64,000 nucleotides of DNA, from positions 310,001 to 374,000 of the forward strand of contig NZ_VAJM01000001.1 of assembly GCF_005771675.1 (NCBI RefSeq), read 5' to 3'. Made by a program: the position numbers and the translations under genes. This DNA is from Hymenobacter jeollabukensis (GTDB lineage: Bacteria; Bacteroidota; Bacteroidia; Cytophagales; Hymenobacteraceae). Of this stretch, positions 45,757 to 54,014 are shown one piece after another; position 1 is the stretch's first letter; every line of letters begins with the position of its first letter. The notes below the pieces were generated by a model. It worked only from the letters and a program-made list of their open reading frames with translations. It searched no databases and was not told the origin of the DNA.

Positions 45757-47100
45757 ATGCACCTGGTTATCATCGGCAACGGCATTGCGGGCGTCAGCTG
45801 CGCCCAGACGGTGCGCCGCCTCCGGCCCGAGGCCCGCATTACGCTGGTGTCGGCCGAAAGCGCCCACCACTTCTCCCGCCCCGCGCTGATGTACCTCTAC
45901 ATGGGCCACCTGCGCTGGCCCGACGTGAAGCCCTTCGAGGACTGGTACTGGGTCGAAAACCGCCTGGAGCTGGTGCACGACCGCGCCACCCGCATCGACG
46001 CGGACGCGCATACGGTGCACTTGGCCGCCGGCCCGTCCCTCGCCTACGACGCGCTGCTGCTGGCCACCGGCGCCACCACCCAGTACTACGATTGGCCCGG
46101 CCAAGACCTGCGCGGCGTGCAAGGCCTGGTGTCGAAAGCCGACGTGGAGCTGATGGCCGACCTCACCCGCGACGTGCGCGAGGCGGTGGTGGTAGGTGGC
46201 GGCCTGATCGGGGTGGAAATGGCCGAGATGCTGCGCACCCGCGGCCTGGCCGTCACCATGCTGGTGCGCGACCGGCACTACTGGGGCTCGGTGCTGCCGC
46301 CCGAAGAGGCGGCCCTGGTCGATGCCCAGCTGCGCCGCCACGGCGTGCGGGTGCAGTATGGCACCGAGCTGGCCGAAATTCTGGGTGACGCCAGCGGCCG
46401 GGTGCGGGCCGTGCGCACCAGCGGCGGCCAGGAGCTGCCCTGCCAGTGGCTGGGCGTGGCCACCGGCGTCGTGCCCAACCTAGCCCTTACGGCCGGCACC
46501 AGCATCGAAACCGACCGCGGCATCCTCGTCGACGAGTACCTGCGCACCTCGGTGCCGGGCATTTTCGCGGCCGGCGACTGTGCCCAGCGCCGCACGCCGC
46601 CGCCCGGCGAGGCGGCCATCGAGCCGCTGTGGTACACCGGCCGCATGCAGGGCGAGACGGTAGCTCACACCATCTGCGGGCAGCCCACGGCGTACCAGCG
46701 CGGGCCCTGGTTCAACTCAGCCAAGTTTTTCGACCTCGAATACCAGACCTATGGGCAGGTGCCGGCCCGGCCCGCCGACGGCAAGGCCAGCTTCTGGTGG
46801 CAGCACCCCACGGCCCCGCTGGGTCTGCGCCTGCACTACCGCGCCGACGCCTCCCGGGCCTTGCTGGGCGTCAATGCGCTGGGTCTGCGCCTGCGCCACG
46901 ACGTGTGCGACCAGTGGCTGCGCCGCGCCACGCCGGTGCCGGAGGTGCTGGCGCAGCTCGGGGCCGCTAATTTCGACCCCGAATTCTTCGCCCAGCACGA
47001 GCCGGCCATCGTGGCCGCGTACAACGCCCGGCACCCCGACGAGCCGGCCGTGGTGCTGCGCCGCCGCAAGGGCCTGCTCGGCCGCCTGCTTTCCGTATAA
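45757..47100 (+). CDS. FAD/NAD(P)-dependent pyridine nucleotide-disulfide-type oxidoreductase
   Basis: Flavoprotein of 447 residues with two Rossmann folds: FAD-binding IIGNGIAGVSCA at the N-terminus and NAD(P)-binding VVVGGGLIGVEMAEML near 146-161, followed by the second FAD motif GIFAAGDCA near 268-276. This is the nitrite reductase/ferredoxin reductase/NoxA-like group; no active-site CxxC is seen. A C-terminal domain of about 130 residues has no recognised family. It is the first gene of a three-gene unit with a 77-residue membrane protein (10 bp apart) and a polyferredoxin membrane protein, so it probably passes electrons between NAD(P)H and the ferredoxin. ATG 45757 gives the FAD motif at the very start, as normal. 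Confidence 0.87.
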   Translation: MHLVIIGNGIAGVSCAQTVRRLRPEARITLVSAESAHHFSRPALMYLYMGHLRWPDVKPFEDWYWVENRLELVHDRATRIDADAHTVHLAAGPSLAYDALLLATGATTQYYDWPGQDLRGVQGLVSKADVELMADLTRDVREAVVVGGGLIGVEMAEMLRTRGLAVTMLVRDRHYWGSVLPPEEAALVDAQLRRHGVRVQYGTELAEILGDASGRVRAVRTSGGQELPCQWLGVATGVVPNLALTAGTSIETDRGILVDEYLRTSVPGIFAAGDCAQRRTPPPGEAAIEPLWYTGRMQGETVAHTICGQPTAYQRGPWFNSAKFFDLEYQTYGQVPARPADGKASFWWQHPTAPLGLRLHYRADASRALLGVNALGLRLRHDVCDQWLRRATPVPEVLAQLGAANFDPEFFAQHEPAIVAAYNARHPDEPAVVLRRRKGLLGRLLSV

Positions 47101-47110
47101 TCCGCCCATC

Positions 47111-47344
47111 ATGGCCGCCAAACCCGACTACCGCAAGCTCTATCACCCCGCCGCTTTCAACGCCTGGCAAACCATTGCCTTCACCGGCATCGTAATGACT
47201 CTGGGCGCCCAGCTCGTACTAGCCCTGATTCGGCAGCCCAAGCCGGACGGATTTCATTGGCTGTACGTGGTCTGGGCCGGGGTTTTCGTGCTCGGCACGC
47301 TCACCAACCTCTTCGGCAAGCCCGACGACCATCATCATCATTGA
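47111..47344 (+). CDS. Small two-helix membrane protein with His-rich C-terminus
   Basis: Membrane protein of 77 residues, family not recognised. Two helices are predicted: about 19-40 (TIAFTGIVMTLGAQLVLALI) and 48-68 (FHWLYVVWAGVFVLGTLTNLF). The chain ends DDHHHH, a natural acidic/histidine tail that could bind metal. It begins 10 bp after the FAD oxidoreductase stop and is 65 bp before the polyferredoxin gene, so it is likely a subunit or assembly partner of this redox unit; this is inference from position. The ATG at 47111 opens MAAKPDYRKLYHPAAFNAW. It is easily overlooked because the reading frame is open far upstream inside the previous gene. Confidence 0.8.
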   Translation: MAAKPDYRKLYHPAAFNAWQTIAFTGIVMTLGAQLVLALIRQPKPDGFHWLYVVWAGVFVLGTLTNLFGKPDDHHHH

Positions 47345-47409
47345 CAACGGCTGGCGCCGGTTACGCCGCTGCATTGCGACACCGGGGCCAGTTCACTTTC
47401 ATTCGTTTC

Positions 47410-48762
47410 ATGCCCTCACTTTCCGCGTATTCCGATCAGCCCCTGGCCCACCCTGCTCCTGACACGCCCGCGGCGGAGCGCCTGTGGCTGGCGTTGGTAG
47501 CCCTGGGGCTGCTGGCCCTGGTCGTGACGGCCGCTGCCCCGGCCGGGCTGCGCGAGCCGGCCTTCTGGCTGGGCGTGGCCCTGCTGAGCGCCGGTGCGCT
47601 GGGCTGGAGCTGGTGGAAGTTTGGACGGGGCCCCGATGGCGTGCGTCACAACTACCTCTGGGCCCGCGCCAGCACCTCGCGCGGAGCCGTAGCCTGGGTT
47701 ACGGGCGTGGCCCTAACGGGCTTTTACGTGGTGCTGTACTGGTGGCCCGAGTACCTGGAAAACCTCATCCGCCCGCTCGACGGGCTGAGCCAGTTGCTGC
47801 GCCAGCGCCAGGCCGACCAGTGGTTTCTTTACGGCACGTTCTACACCCTGGCCGTGCTGCTGATGGGTGCGCGGGCCCTGCTGAAGTACCGCCACTCGCC
47901 CTACCAGCGCGTGCGCACCGCCTCGGTGATGTTCTTTCAATTGGGCTTTGCCTGGCTGCTGCCGGGCGTGCTGCTGGCCCTGCAGCAGCCCGAGTTTTAC
48001 TTCACCTATTTCTGGCCGCTGAAGTACGATTACCTGTTTCCCGGCGGCGTGCAGTCCTTGCTGCAAAACGGGCACCTCGGCGCCTTCATGGTCGGCTGGG
48101 GCGTGATTATGTCCTTCGTGGCCACGCCGGTGCTCACCTACTTTTTCGGGAAGCGCTGGTACTGCTCCTGGGTGTGCGGCTGCGGCGGGCTCGCCGAAAC
48201 CGCCGGCGACCCGTACCGCCACCTCAGCGACAAACGCCGCGAAGCCTGGCGCTACGAGGTCAGCATCGTCTACACCGTGCTCGGCTTCATCGTGGTGACC
48301 ACGGCGCTGCTGTGGCTGAACACCCGCCTGGGCGGGGCCCTGCTCGGCCGCCTCTCCGACGAGTTTTCGCGCACCTACGGCTTCGTGGTCGGGGCGCTGT
48401 TTTCGGGCGTGGTGGGCGTGGGCTTCTATCCTATTCTGGGCAGCCGGGTGTGGTGCCGCTACGGCTGCCCGATGGCGGCCTACCTGGGCCTGCTGCAGAA
48501 GCATTTTTCCCGCTTCCGCATCACGACCAATGGCGGGCAGTGCATCAGCTGCGGCAACTGCTCCAACGTCTGCGAAATGGGCATCGACGTGAAGCAGTAC
48601 GCCCAGCGCGGCGAGCCGATCATCCGGGCGGCCTGCGTGGGCTGCGGCCTGTGCAGCACGGCCTGCCCGCGCGGGGTGCTGAACCTGGAAAACGGCCCGC
48701 GCGAAGGCCGCTACCAGCCCAGCCAGCTGATTCGGGCCGAGAGCCTGCGGATTCTGGACTAG
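47410..48762 (+). CDS. Membrane polyferredoxin (NapH/NosR/CcoG-like 4Fe-4S protein)
   Basis: Integral membrane iron-sulfur protein of 450 residues with about six helices. The C-terminal domain holds two 4Fe-4S ferredoxin motifs: C378, C381, C384, C388 and C409, C412, C415, C419 (CxxCxxCxxxC twice). Two further Cys clusters lie at membrane boundaries, CSWVCGCGG and WCRYGCPMAAY, as in the NapH/NosR/RdxA group, where they line an electron path across the membrane. It closes the unit with a FAD oxidoreductase and a small His-tailed membrane protein. No nitrate, nitrous oxide or copper oxidase gene is near, so the electron acceptor is unknown. ATG 47410 gives a soluble N-terminus of about 24 residues. 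Confidence 0.88.
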   Translation: MPSLSAYSDQPLAHPAPDTPAAERLWLALVALGLLALVVTAAAPAGLREPAFWLGVALLSAGALGWSWWKFGRGPDGVRHNYLWARASTSRGAVAWVTGVALTGFYVVLYWWPEYLENLIRPLDGLSQLLRQRQADQWFLYGTFYTLAVLLMGARALLKYRHSPYQRVRTASVMFFQLGFAWLLPGVLLALQQPEFYFTYFWPLKYDYLFPGGVQSLLQNGHLGAFMVGWGVIMSFVATPVLTYFFGKRWYCSWVCGCGGLAETAGDPYRHLSDKRREAWRYEVSIVYTVLGFIVVTTALLWLNTRLGGALLGRLSDEFSRTYGFVVGALFSGVVGVGFYPILGSRVWCRYGCPMAAYLGLLQKHFSRFRITTNGGQCISCGNCSNVCEMGIDVKQYAQRGEPIIRAACVGCGLCSTACPRGVLNLENGPREGRYQPSQLIRAESLRILD

Positions 48763-48837
48763 CATGCCGGCCGATTGTGGCGGTCCTTGTAGTATTGCAA
48801 GGTTCTCCGCCGGCCCACTGCGTTGCCTTGTTCGTTT

Positions 48838-49899
48838 ATGCCTCTTTTTTCCCGTCAGCTGCTGATTCTGCTGACCGACCTTCTTCTGCTTAGTGGCTGC
48901 GTCAGCATCGGGCCTCCCAGCAGCATTTCGCCTGGCCTCTATGCCGCCACCACCGGCCTGCCGGCCACTGGCTCACGCGTGTGGACCACGGCAGCCGGCG
49001 GCATCAACGATTTCAATGTGCTGAAATTCCACCCTGGAAAAGCCACCGATGAGCGCTGTCGCGACACGTTGACCTTCTCCTACAAAGAACTACAGCATAC
49101 CAGGCTACCGCAGGCGCCGGGCATTGTTCCGTTGCCCACAGCGGGGCTGGGCATTGATGAAGCAGAGGTGTCGGTGCTGGAATGGAAACGTTACCAGGAG
49201 CTGACCGCACCCGCCGGCCAGCCCCTCAACCCCGCCGTGCAGCCCCTGGCACCAGCGCTGCCCGTACCGGCCTACTACACCGATGCGTTTTACCACCGTT
49301 TTCCCATCGTGGGCATCAGCCGTGAGCAGGCTCAGGTGTTCTGCCGCTGGCGCAGCCGCGTGGTGACGCAGGCCTACAATACGGGCAACCACCTCGACTC
49401 GCTCAACCGTGACTACGTGCGCTTCGAATACCGCCTGCCCACCGAAGCCGAATGGGAGTTGGCCGCGGCAGCCGGGGGCCGAGGGCCCTGGGGCGTCAAA
49501 TGCATCAGCATTCCGGTACGCGTGAATCCGAGTGCGGCGGCTTACCTGCAGCGCCGCTCGGGCAGCACGGCCAGCGTCGAGCAGATTGCAGCTGACATCA
49601 AAGCATACAACCAGCGGCAGCCCGCACGCGACTGGGTGAGCTATGCCCAAGCCGAGCCCTACTTTCTACGCTTGGCTTCCCCGGCTTACGTCTGGCAAGG
49701 CCCGCCTAATGATTTTGGCTTGTACCAGATGTTCGGCAACGCGGCCGAGCTGGTGCAGGAGCCCGGCCTCACCAAGGGCGGCAGCTACCAGGACCAGCTG
49801 ACTGCCTGCACCGTCAGAGCCCGCGGCAGCTATTCCGGTCCGGCTCCCACTGTGGGGTTCCGATGCGTGTGCGAAGCGAGTTACCCGAACCGCAAGTAG
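48838..49899 (+). CDS. FGE/SUMF1-domain lipoprotein (GldK/GldJ-like)
   Basis: Exported lipoprotein of 353 residues. The leader ends LLLLSGC (Cys at about residue 20). The rest is a formylglycine-generating-enzyme-like (SUMF1) domain with recognisable blocks: GIDEAEVSVLEWKRYQE, PIVGISREQAQVFCRWRS, RLPTEAEWELAAAAGG, GLYQMFGNAAELVQEP and TVGFRCVCEAS. The catalytic cysteine arrangement of true FGE is not evident, so a structural role like that of GldK/GldJ in gliding and type IX secretion complexes is more likely, although no other gld gene is present here. ATG 48838 is preferred over 48823 for the leader. Convergent with the next gene, 6 bp apart. Confidence 0.85.
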   Translation: MPLFSRQLLILLTDLLLLSGCVSIGPPSSISPGLYAATTGLPATGSRVWTTAAGGINDFNVLKFHPGKATDERCRDTLTFSYKELQHTRLPQAPGIVPLPTAGLGIDEAEVSVLEWKRYQELTAPAGQPLNPAVQPLAPALPVPAYYTDAFYHRFPIVGISREQAQVFCRWRSRVVTQAYNTGNHLDSLNRDYVRFEYRLPTEAEWELAAAAGGRGPWGVKCISIPVRVNPSAAAYLQRRSGSTASVEQIAADIKAYNQRQPARDWVSYAQAEPYFLRLASPAYVWQGPPNDFGLYQMFGNAAELVQEPGLTKGGSYQDQLTACTVRARGSYSGPAPTVGFRCVCEASYPNRK

Positions 49900-49905
49900 A
49901 CCGCG

Positions 49906-50253
49906 CTACTGCTGCTGACGCGGCCTTTCCGGCACCAGCCGCACCTTGGGCAGCGACTCCTGCGGCATCCGTTCCGGCTGTTTTCGGCTCAGCCGAACCA
50001 CGGCGGCCGAATCGGGGTGCGGGGCGGGCACCACGACGCGCAGGGCGTAGGGTTCGGCGCGGTAGCTGCCGGGCGCGGGCGACATGGGTGCGAGGTCGGT
50101 CAACAGCAGCGGTGCGTCGTGGGCGGGGTAGAGGCGGTCAAACCTAAGCGGCGCCTTGGGCACGGGCTCGATGGCCGGTTTGGCAGGCTTCTGCTGGGCC
50201 ATGGCATTGCCAGCCAACAGCAAAAAGCCGATGATCAGAAGGCCGGTTTTCAT
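49906..50253 (-). CDS. Exported proline-rich protein of unknown function
   Basis: Protein of 115 residues with signal peptide MKTGLLIIGFLLLAGNAMA (cleavage before QQK). The mature 95 residues are rich in Pro, Arg and Ala and have no recognised domain; phrases include KPAIEPVPKAPLRFDRLYP and LRVVVPAPHPDSAAVVRLSR. It may be disordered or a small periplasmic factor. The frame is backed by the signal peptide and its ATG at 50253. It ends 6 bp from the convergent FGE-like gene. About 118 bp of AT-richer DNA separates it from the next minus-strand gene; no clear promoter was seen there. Confidence 0.68.
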   Translation of the reverse strand: MKTGLLIIGFLLLAGNAMAQQKPAKPAIEPVPKAPLRFDRLYPAHDAPLLLTDLAPMSPAPGSYRAEPYALRVVVPAPHPDSAAVVRLSRKQPERMPQESLPKVRLVPERPRQQQ

Positions 50254-50371
50254 ACTGAATAACTGTTAGTTAACCAGATTAAAGACGCACCAAATCCTGC
50301 ATATGTTGCAGTCCTGACCATCGTACAATCCGGTCATTTCTCAACCGGCCGCCCGGCACCTATCACCGGGC

Positions 50372-51373
50372 CTACTTCAGAAACGCCAGCACGGCGGCGT
50401 AGAACTGCTGTGGCTCCTGCAGGTGCGGAATGTGGCCCACGCCGGGCAGCTCCACCAACTTGCTGCCCTTGATGGCCTTGGCCGTGCGCTGGCCCAGCGC
50501 CGGGTACTGACCCAGTTTCTCCAGCACTTTCGGGTCTTTGATCAGCCCTTTGCCCACCACCGTGCGGTCTTTCTGCCCGATGATGAGCAGCGTGGGCACC
50601 TGCACCCGGTCGAACTCGTAGCAGACGGGCTGCTGGTAGATCATATCGTAGGTGAGGGCGCTGGCCACGGCCACGGTGGGGTAATCGGGGCTGCGCGTCT
50701 GGGCGGCCAGGGGCAGCAGCCACTGGTCGTGGGCCTGCGGGTACGGCCCGGGGTAGTAGCTCGCGTGGTACTTGCGGATGCTCTCCTCGGTGGCCTGCAG
50801 CTCGGTGCGGGTGGCGTCGAGCACCGTCTGGAAGGGCACGCCGCGGCGGTAGTCCTCCAGCCCGATGGGGTTTTCGAGCACCAGCCGCTCGGTGGCGGCC
50901 GGGTATTCGATGGCGAAGCGCGTGGCCAGCATGCCGCCCATGCTGTGGCCCAGCACCACGGCTTTTTTCACGCCCAGCGTGTCGAGCAGGGTCTTGGTGT
51001 TGCGGGCCAGCTGGTGAAAAGAGTAGTGCAGGTTGGGCTTATCGGACTTGCCGAAGCCCACCTGATCGGGCACCACCACCCGAAAGCCGGCCTTGGTCAG
51101 CGCCTCGATGGTGCCGCGCCAGTAGGCCCCGAAGAAGTTTTTGCCGTGCAGCAGCAGCACGGTGCGGCCGTTGGCCGCGGCGGTGGGCCGCACGTCCATA
51201 TAGGCCATGCGCACGGGCTGGCCCTCTAGCCGCAGCGGCAGGTACTGCACCGGGTGCGGGTAGTCGTAGTCGTCGAGGGTGGCGTTGAGCACGTGGGGCA
51301 CGGCCGACTGGGCGGCGGCCGGGCGGCCACTGAGCAGCAGTGCCGCCAGCACGAGGAGAAGCAAACGAGGCAT
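50372..51373 (-). CDS. Exported alpha/beta hydrolase
   Basis: Serine hydrolase-like protein of 333 residues with signal peptide MPRLLLLVLAALLLSG ending at PAAAQ (about residue 22), so it should be periplasmic. The alpha/beta hydrolase core has the oxyanion-hole motif LLLHGKNF, the nucleophile elbow LGHSMGG (Ser in the centre), the acid-bearing strand TLLIIGQKDRTV and the catalytic His in ELPGVGHIPHLQEP. It aligns with the general lipase/epoxide-hydrolase-like group; the substrate is unknown. ATG 51373 is chosen for the leader; the frame above it is unlike any leader. Upstream neighbours on the same strand are two hypothetical genes. Confidence 0.88.
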   Translation of the reverse strand: MPRLLLLVLAALLLSGRPAAAQSAVPHVLNATLDDYDYPHPVQYLPLRLEGQPVRMAYMDVRPTAAANGRTVLLLHGKNFFGAYWRGTIEALTKAGFRVVVPDQVGFGKSDKPNLHYSFHQLARNTKTLLDTLGVKKAVVLGHSMGGMLATRFAIEYPAATERLVLENPIGLEDYRRGVPFQTVLDATRTELQATEESIRKYHASYYPGPYPQAHDQWLLPLAAQTRSPDYPTVAVASALTYDMIYQQPVCYEFDRVQVPTLLIIGQKDRTVVGKGLIKDPKVLEKLGQYPALGQRTAKAIKGSKLVELPGVGHIPHLQEPQQFYAAVLAFLK

Positions 51374-51508
51374 CGAGAGAAGCTTGGTGGAGCCCCGAGT
51401 TACGCAGAACGGCCGGTTTTGGCTGGCGCCGCAGCCCGAAGCGCTGGCCGTACCGGTACGCGGGGGCAGCAAGCTCAGCTAACCAGCGGCGGCACAATCA
51501 GGGAAAGG

Positions 51509-51955
51509 CTACCGTTCGGCCGGCTCACCAGGGAGCCGCCGCAGTTGCTGCAACTCGTCGCGAAACGGCCCGGTTCCCGTCCACAACTCGCGCAGCCGCA
51601 GGGTTTGCCCGTCGTAGTGGTCGACGGAGTATACCCACAGCAGCGGGCTGTGCTGCTCGTCGTAGGGGTGCTTTTGCTTGGCCAGGAACGTGGTGCGGTC
51701 CAGCCAGCGCAGGTAAAAGGTATCGGGGTCGTTGCAGGTAATTTCGTTGCGCCAGATGGCGTAGTCGCTGCCGACAAACTCAAACCCGGCGCACTCGGCG
51801 GAATCGATCAGGAAGCGGCCCCGCAGCTCGGTGGCGTAGTCGGGCCCCGGTCCCGAGCGGCGTGCCGGGGCCGGCGGGCCCTGCGGCCGGCCAAACCAGC
51901 CCAGCGCAAACGCCCCGGCCGCCACCAGCGGCAGCAGCAATGGCTTCCTGTTCAC
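51509..51955 (-). CDS. Hypothetical membrane-anchored protein
   Basis: Protein of 148 residues, no recognised family. Beginning at GTG 51955, an N-terminal helix (PLLLPLVAAGAFALGWFG, about 5-22) could be an anchor or signal. The remainder contains ATELRGRFLIDSAECAGFEF and FYLRWLDRTTFLAKQKHPYD, which looks like a compact alpha/beta domain. The start lies 2 bp after the stop of the upstream gene, so the two genes are surely cotranscribed and perhaps coupled. A longer frame overlapping that gene starts at 52024 but lacks a leader and is rejected. Function unknown. Confidence 0.65.
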   Translation of the reverse strand: MNRKPLLLPLVAAGAFALGWFGRPQGPPAPARRSGPGPDYATELRGRFLIDSAECAGFEFVGSDYAIWRNEITCNDPDTFYLRWLDRTTFLAKQKHPYDEQHSPLLWVYSVDHYDGQTLRLRELWTGTGPFRDELQQLRRLPGEPAER

Positions 51956-51957
51956 GG

Positions 51958-52518
51958 CTACTGCCCTTCTGCGGCCCGCTGCCGGAGCAGCAGCTCGATG
52001 GTGCGCGTTTCCTCGTCGCTCCACACCACGCTGCGCACGTCCTCCACCTGCAGCACGGTGTGGCCGTCGGGCTCGCCGAACGCGGTGAAGACTTCCAGCA
52101 GCAGCTCGTCGTCGGTGAGGCGCACCACGTAGCCGTAGGGGTCGTTCTGGGAGTTGGAAGTGACGAGCTGCACAAGCTGGTGCGCCTCGTGGGCGCGCTG
52201 CAGCAGGGCAGGCACAGTGAGGTAGTGCTCATCGAGGCCGTCGGGGGCGGTGGGCAGGCCGTACACGGCTTCGGGGTGTTGCTCCTTAAACTCAATCAGG
52301 CGCACGTACTTGTCGTCGAAGTGCACCTGGGCCACTTCGGGCAGCGCGATGCTGCGCACGCCGGTGAGCATGCCCTGGCGGGTGATGGTGCGCAGCAGCA
52401 CCAGGTCGGGGTTGTGGCTGAGCACATAGCCCAGGTACAGTTCGCCGGCGGCCTGCAGGGCCACCACGCGGCGGTTGCGCTGGGCCCGCTGCAGCAAATC
52501 GGTCAGTAAAGCTCCCAT
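51958..52518 (-). CDS. Hypothetical cytoplasmic protein
   Basis: Protein of 186 residues from ATG 52518 (MGALLTDLLQRAQRNRRVVA), no recognised family. It has two repeated-looking halves: VVALQAAGELYLGYVLSHNPDLVLLRTI and HQLVQLVTSNSQNDPYGYVVRLTDDELLL each read as a beta-hairpin pair followed by a segment ending in an acidic site (given here in part: YLGYVLSHNPDLVLL, PYGYVVRLTDDELLL). This suggests two SH3-like or Sm-like folds. A TTG at 52605 is a possible earlier start, but a TATTTTG box lies between them at about 52566, favouring 52518. It is the first gene of a two-gene unit. Confidence 0.65.
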   Translation of the reverse strand: MGALLTDLLQRAQRNRRVVALQAAGELYLGYVLSHNPDLVLLRTITRQGMLTGVRSIALPEVAQVHFDDKYVRLIEFKEQHPEAVYGLPTAPDGLDEHYLTVPALLQRAHEAHQLVQLVTSNSQNDPYGYVVRLTDDELLLEVFTAFGEPDGHTVLQVEDVRSVVWSDEETRTIELLLRQRAAEGQ

Positions 52519-52709
52519 CGAAATCGATTCAGACGCCGCAAGGGCATCGGTAAGACGCGCAAAATACGGCGCAGAAAGCAGCTTTGCGGCTTTTTCAGAG
52601 GCCAAAGGGTGAATTTCTCCTATGCCGATTCGGAACCTATCTATATCGGTCGTTTTCCGGAACGAGGCGGTGTTTTTTGCGGAACCAACGCCTTACCTAT
52701 CTCCCGCCC

Positions 52710-53843
52710 ATGCTCGTTTCCCGCCTCTCGAAGGCTCACCTGCTCGGCTTCGGCCTGCCGCTGCTGCTGGCCGGCGCCGCCTGCCAGAGCAATTCTTCGT
52801 CGTCCGAAACTACCACGGCCCAGCCCGCCGCGGCCGACTCCGCCGCTACGGCCACCGCCGCCAAGCCCAAATTCCTGTCGGCGCCGTTGGTACGCGACAT
52901 CTACACGGCCGACCCCTCGGCGCACGTGTTCGGCGGGCGCATCTACATCTATCCCTCGCACGACATCGACGCGGGCATCAAGGAAGACGACAACGGCGCC
53001 CACTTCGCCATGCGCGACTACCACGTGCTGTCGATGGACAGCGTGGGCGGCAAGGTGACGGACCACGGCGTGGCGCTGGATATCAAGGACATTCCCTGGG
53101 CCAAGCGCCAGCTCTGGGCGCCCGACGCGGAGTTCAAGAACGGCACCTACTACCTCTACTTCCCGGTGAAGGACAAGCAGGACGTGTTCCGCCTCGGCGT
53201 GGCCACCAGCACCTCACCCACCGGCCCCTTCAAGGCCGACCCCAAGCCCATGGCCGGCTCCTACAGCATCGACCCGAACGTATTCACCGACGCCGACGGG
53301 CAGAGCTACCTGTACTTCGGCGGCATCTGGGGCGGGCAGCTGCAGCGCTGGCGCGGCACGCAGTACGACTCGACGGTGGCGCCCAACCAGCCCGCCCAGG
53401 CCGTGGCCATCGGCCCGCGGGTGGCGCGGCTGAGCAAGGACATGCGCAGCTTCGCCGGGCCGGTGACGGAAGTGCAGATTCTGGATGAAAACGGCAAGCC
53501 CCTGCTGGCCGGCGACACCAAGCGCCGCTTTTTCGAGGGCGGCTGGCTGCACAAGTACCAGGGCAAGTACTACTACTCTTACTCCACCGGCGACACCCAT
53601 TTGCTGGTCTACGCCGTCGGCGACAAGCCCACCGGGCCGTTTACCTACAAAGGCGTCATCATGAACCCGGTGCAGGGCTGGACCACGCACCACTCCATCA
53701 TCGAGCACAAGGGCAAGTGGTACATCTTCTACCACGACACCGAGCTGTCGGGCAAGACCCACCTGCGCAACGTGAAAGTGACCGAACTCAAACGCCGCCC
53801 CGACGGCAGCATCGAAACCATCGAGCCGATGGTGACGCAATAA
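52710..53843 (+). CDS. Glycoside hydrolase family 43 lipoprotein
   Basis: Exported arabinofuranosidase/xylosidase-like enzyme of 377 residues acting on plant-type polysaccharides. The leader ends LLAGAAC (Cys at about 25), so it is a surface or periplasmic lipoprotein. The five-bladed propeller of GH43 is traced from ADPSAHVFGGRIYIYPSHD (catalytic base Asp in the first blade) through LWAPDAEFKNGTYYLYF and SIDPNVFTDADGQSYLYFGG to a candidate catalytic acid Glu in FFEGGWLHKYQGKYYYSYS. ATG 52710 is used since the frame above does not align. It is not part of a SusC/SusD locus. A 21-bp hairpin follows the stop. Confidence 0.92.
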   Translation: MLVSRLSKAHLLGFGLPLLLAGAACQSNSSSSETTTAQPAAADSAATATAAKPKFLSAPLVRDIYTADPSAHVFGGRIYIYPSHDIDAGIKEDDNGAHFAMRDYHVLSMDSVGGKVTDHGVALDIKDIPWAKRQLWAPDAEFKNGTYYLYFPVKDKQDVFRLGVATSTSPTGPFKADPKPMAGSYSIDPNVFTDADGQSYLYFGGIWGGQLQRWRGTQYDSTVAPNQPAQAVAIGPRVARLSKDMRSFAGPVTEVQILDENGKPLLAGDTKRRFFEGGWLHKYQGKYYYSYSTGDTHLLVYAVGDKPTGPFTYKGVIMNPVQGWTTHHSIIEHKGKWYIFYHDTELSGKTHLRNVKVTELKRRPDGSIETIEPMVTQ

Positions 53844-53868
53844 GCCGCGCAGCAAGTTTGTCGCCAGC

Positions 53869-53915
53869 AACCACCGCGGGCCCCGACTGCCAGACAGTCG
53901 GGGCCCGCGGTGGTT
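53869..53915 (+). terminator. Exceptionally long hairpin after the GH43 gene
   Basis: The arms 53869-53889 and 53895-53915 are perfectly complementary over 21 bp, with loop CCAGA. Only TT follows, so it may rather protect the 3' end or block read-through in both directions. Confidence 0.75.
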
Positions 53916-53946
53916 TGGGACCGAAGCTATGGCCATTTCAACCGGG

Positions 53947-54011
53947 CCGCGTCCGCCCGGACAATTGCCTCCCACGCGGACGCGGACTAAAGCCCACGCT
54001 ACAATTTCGGG
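53947..54011. repeat. REP-like palindrome next to GAF gene
   Basis: CCGCGTCCGC (53947-53956) pairs with GCGGACGCGG (53976-53985). The following ACTAAAGCCCACGCTAC unit has the look of a dispersed palindromic element. It lies just past the stop of the minus-strand GAF gene and could serve as its terminator. Confidence 0.5.
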
Positions 54012-54014
54012 GTG

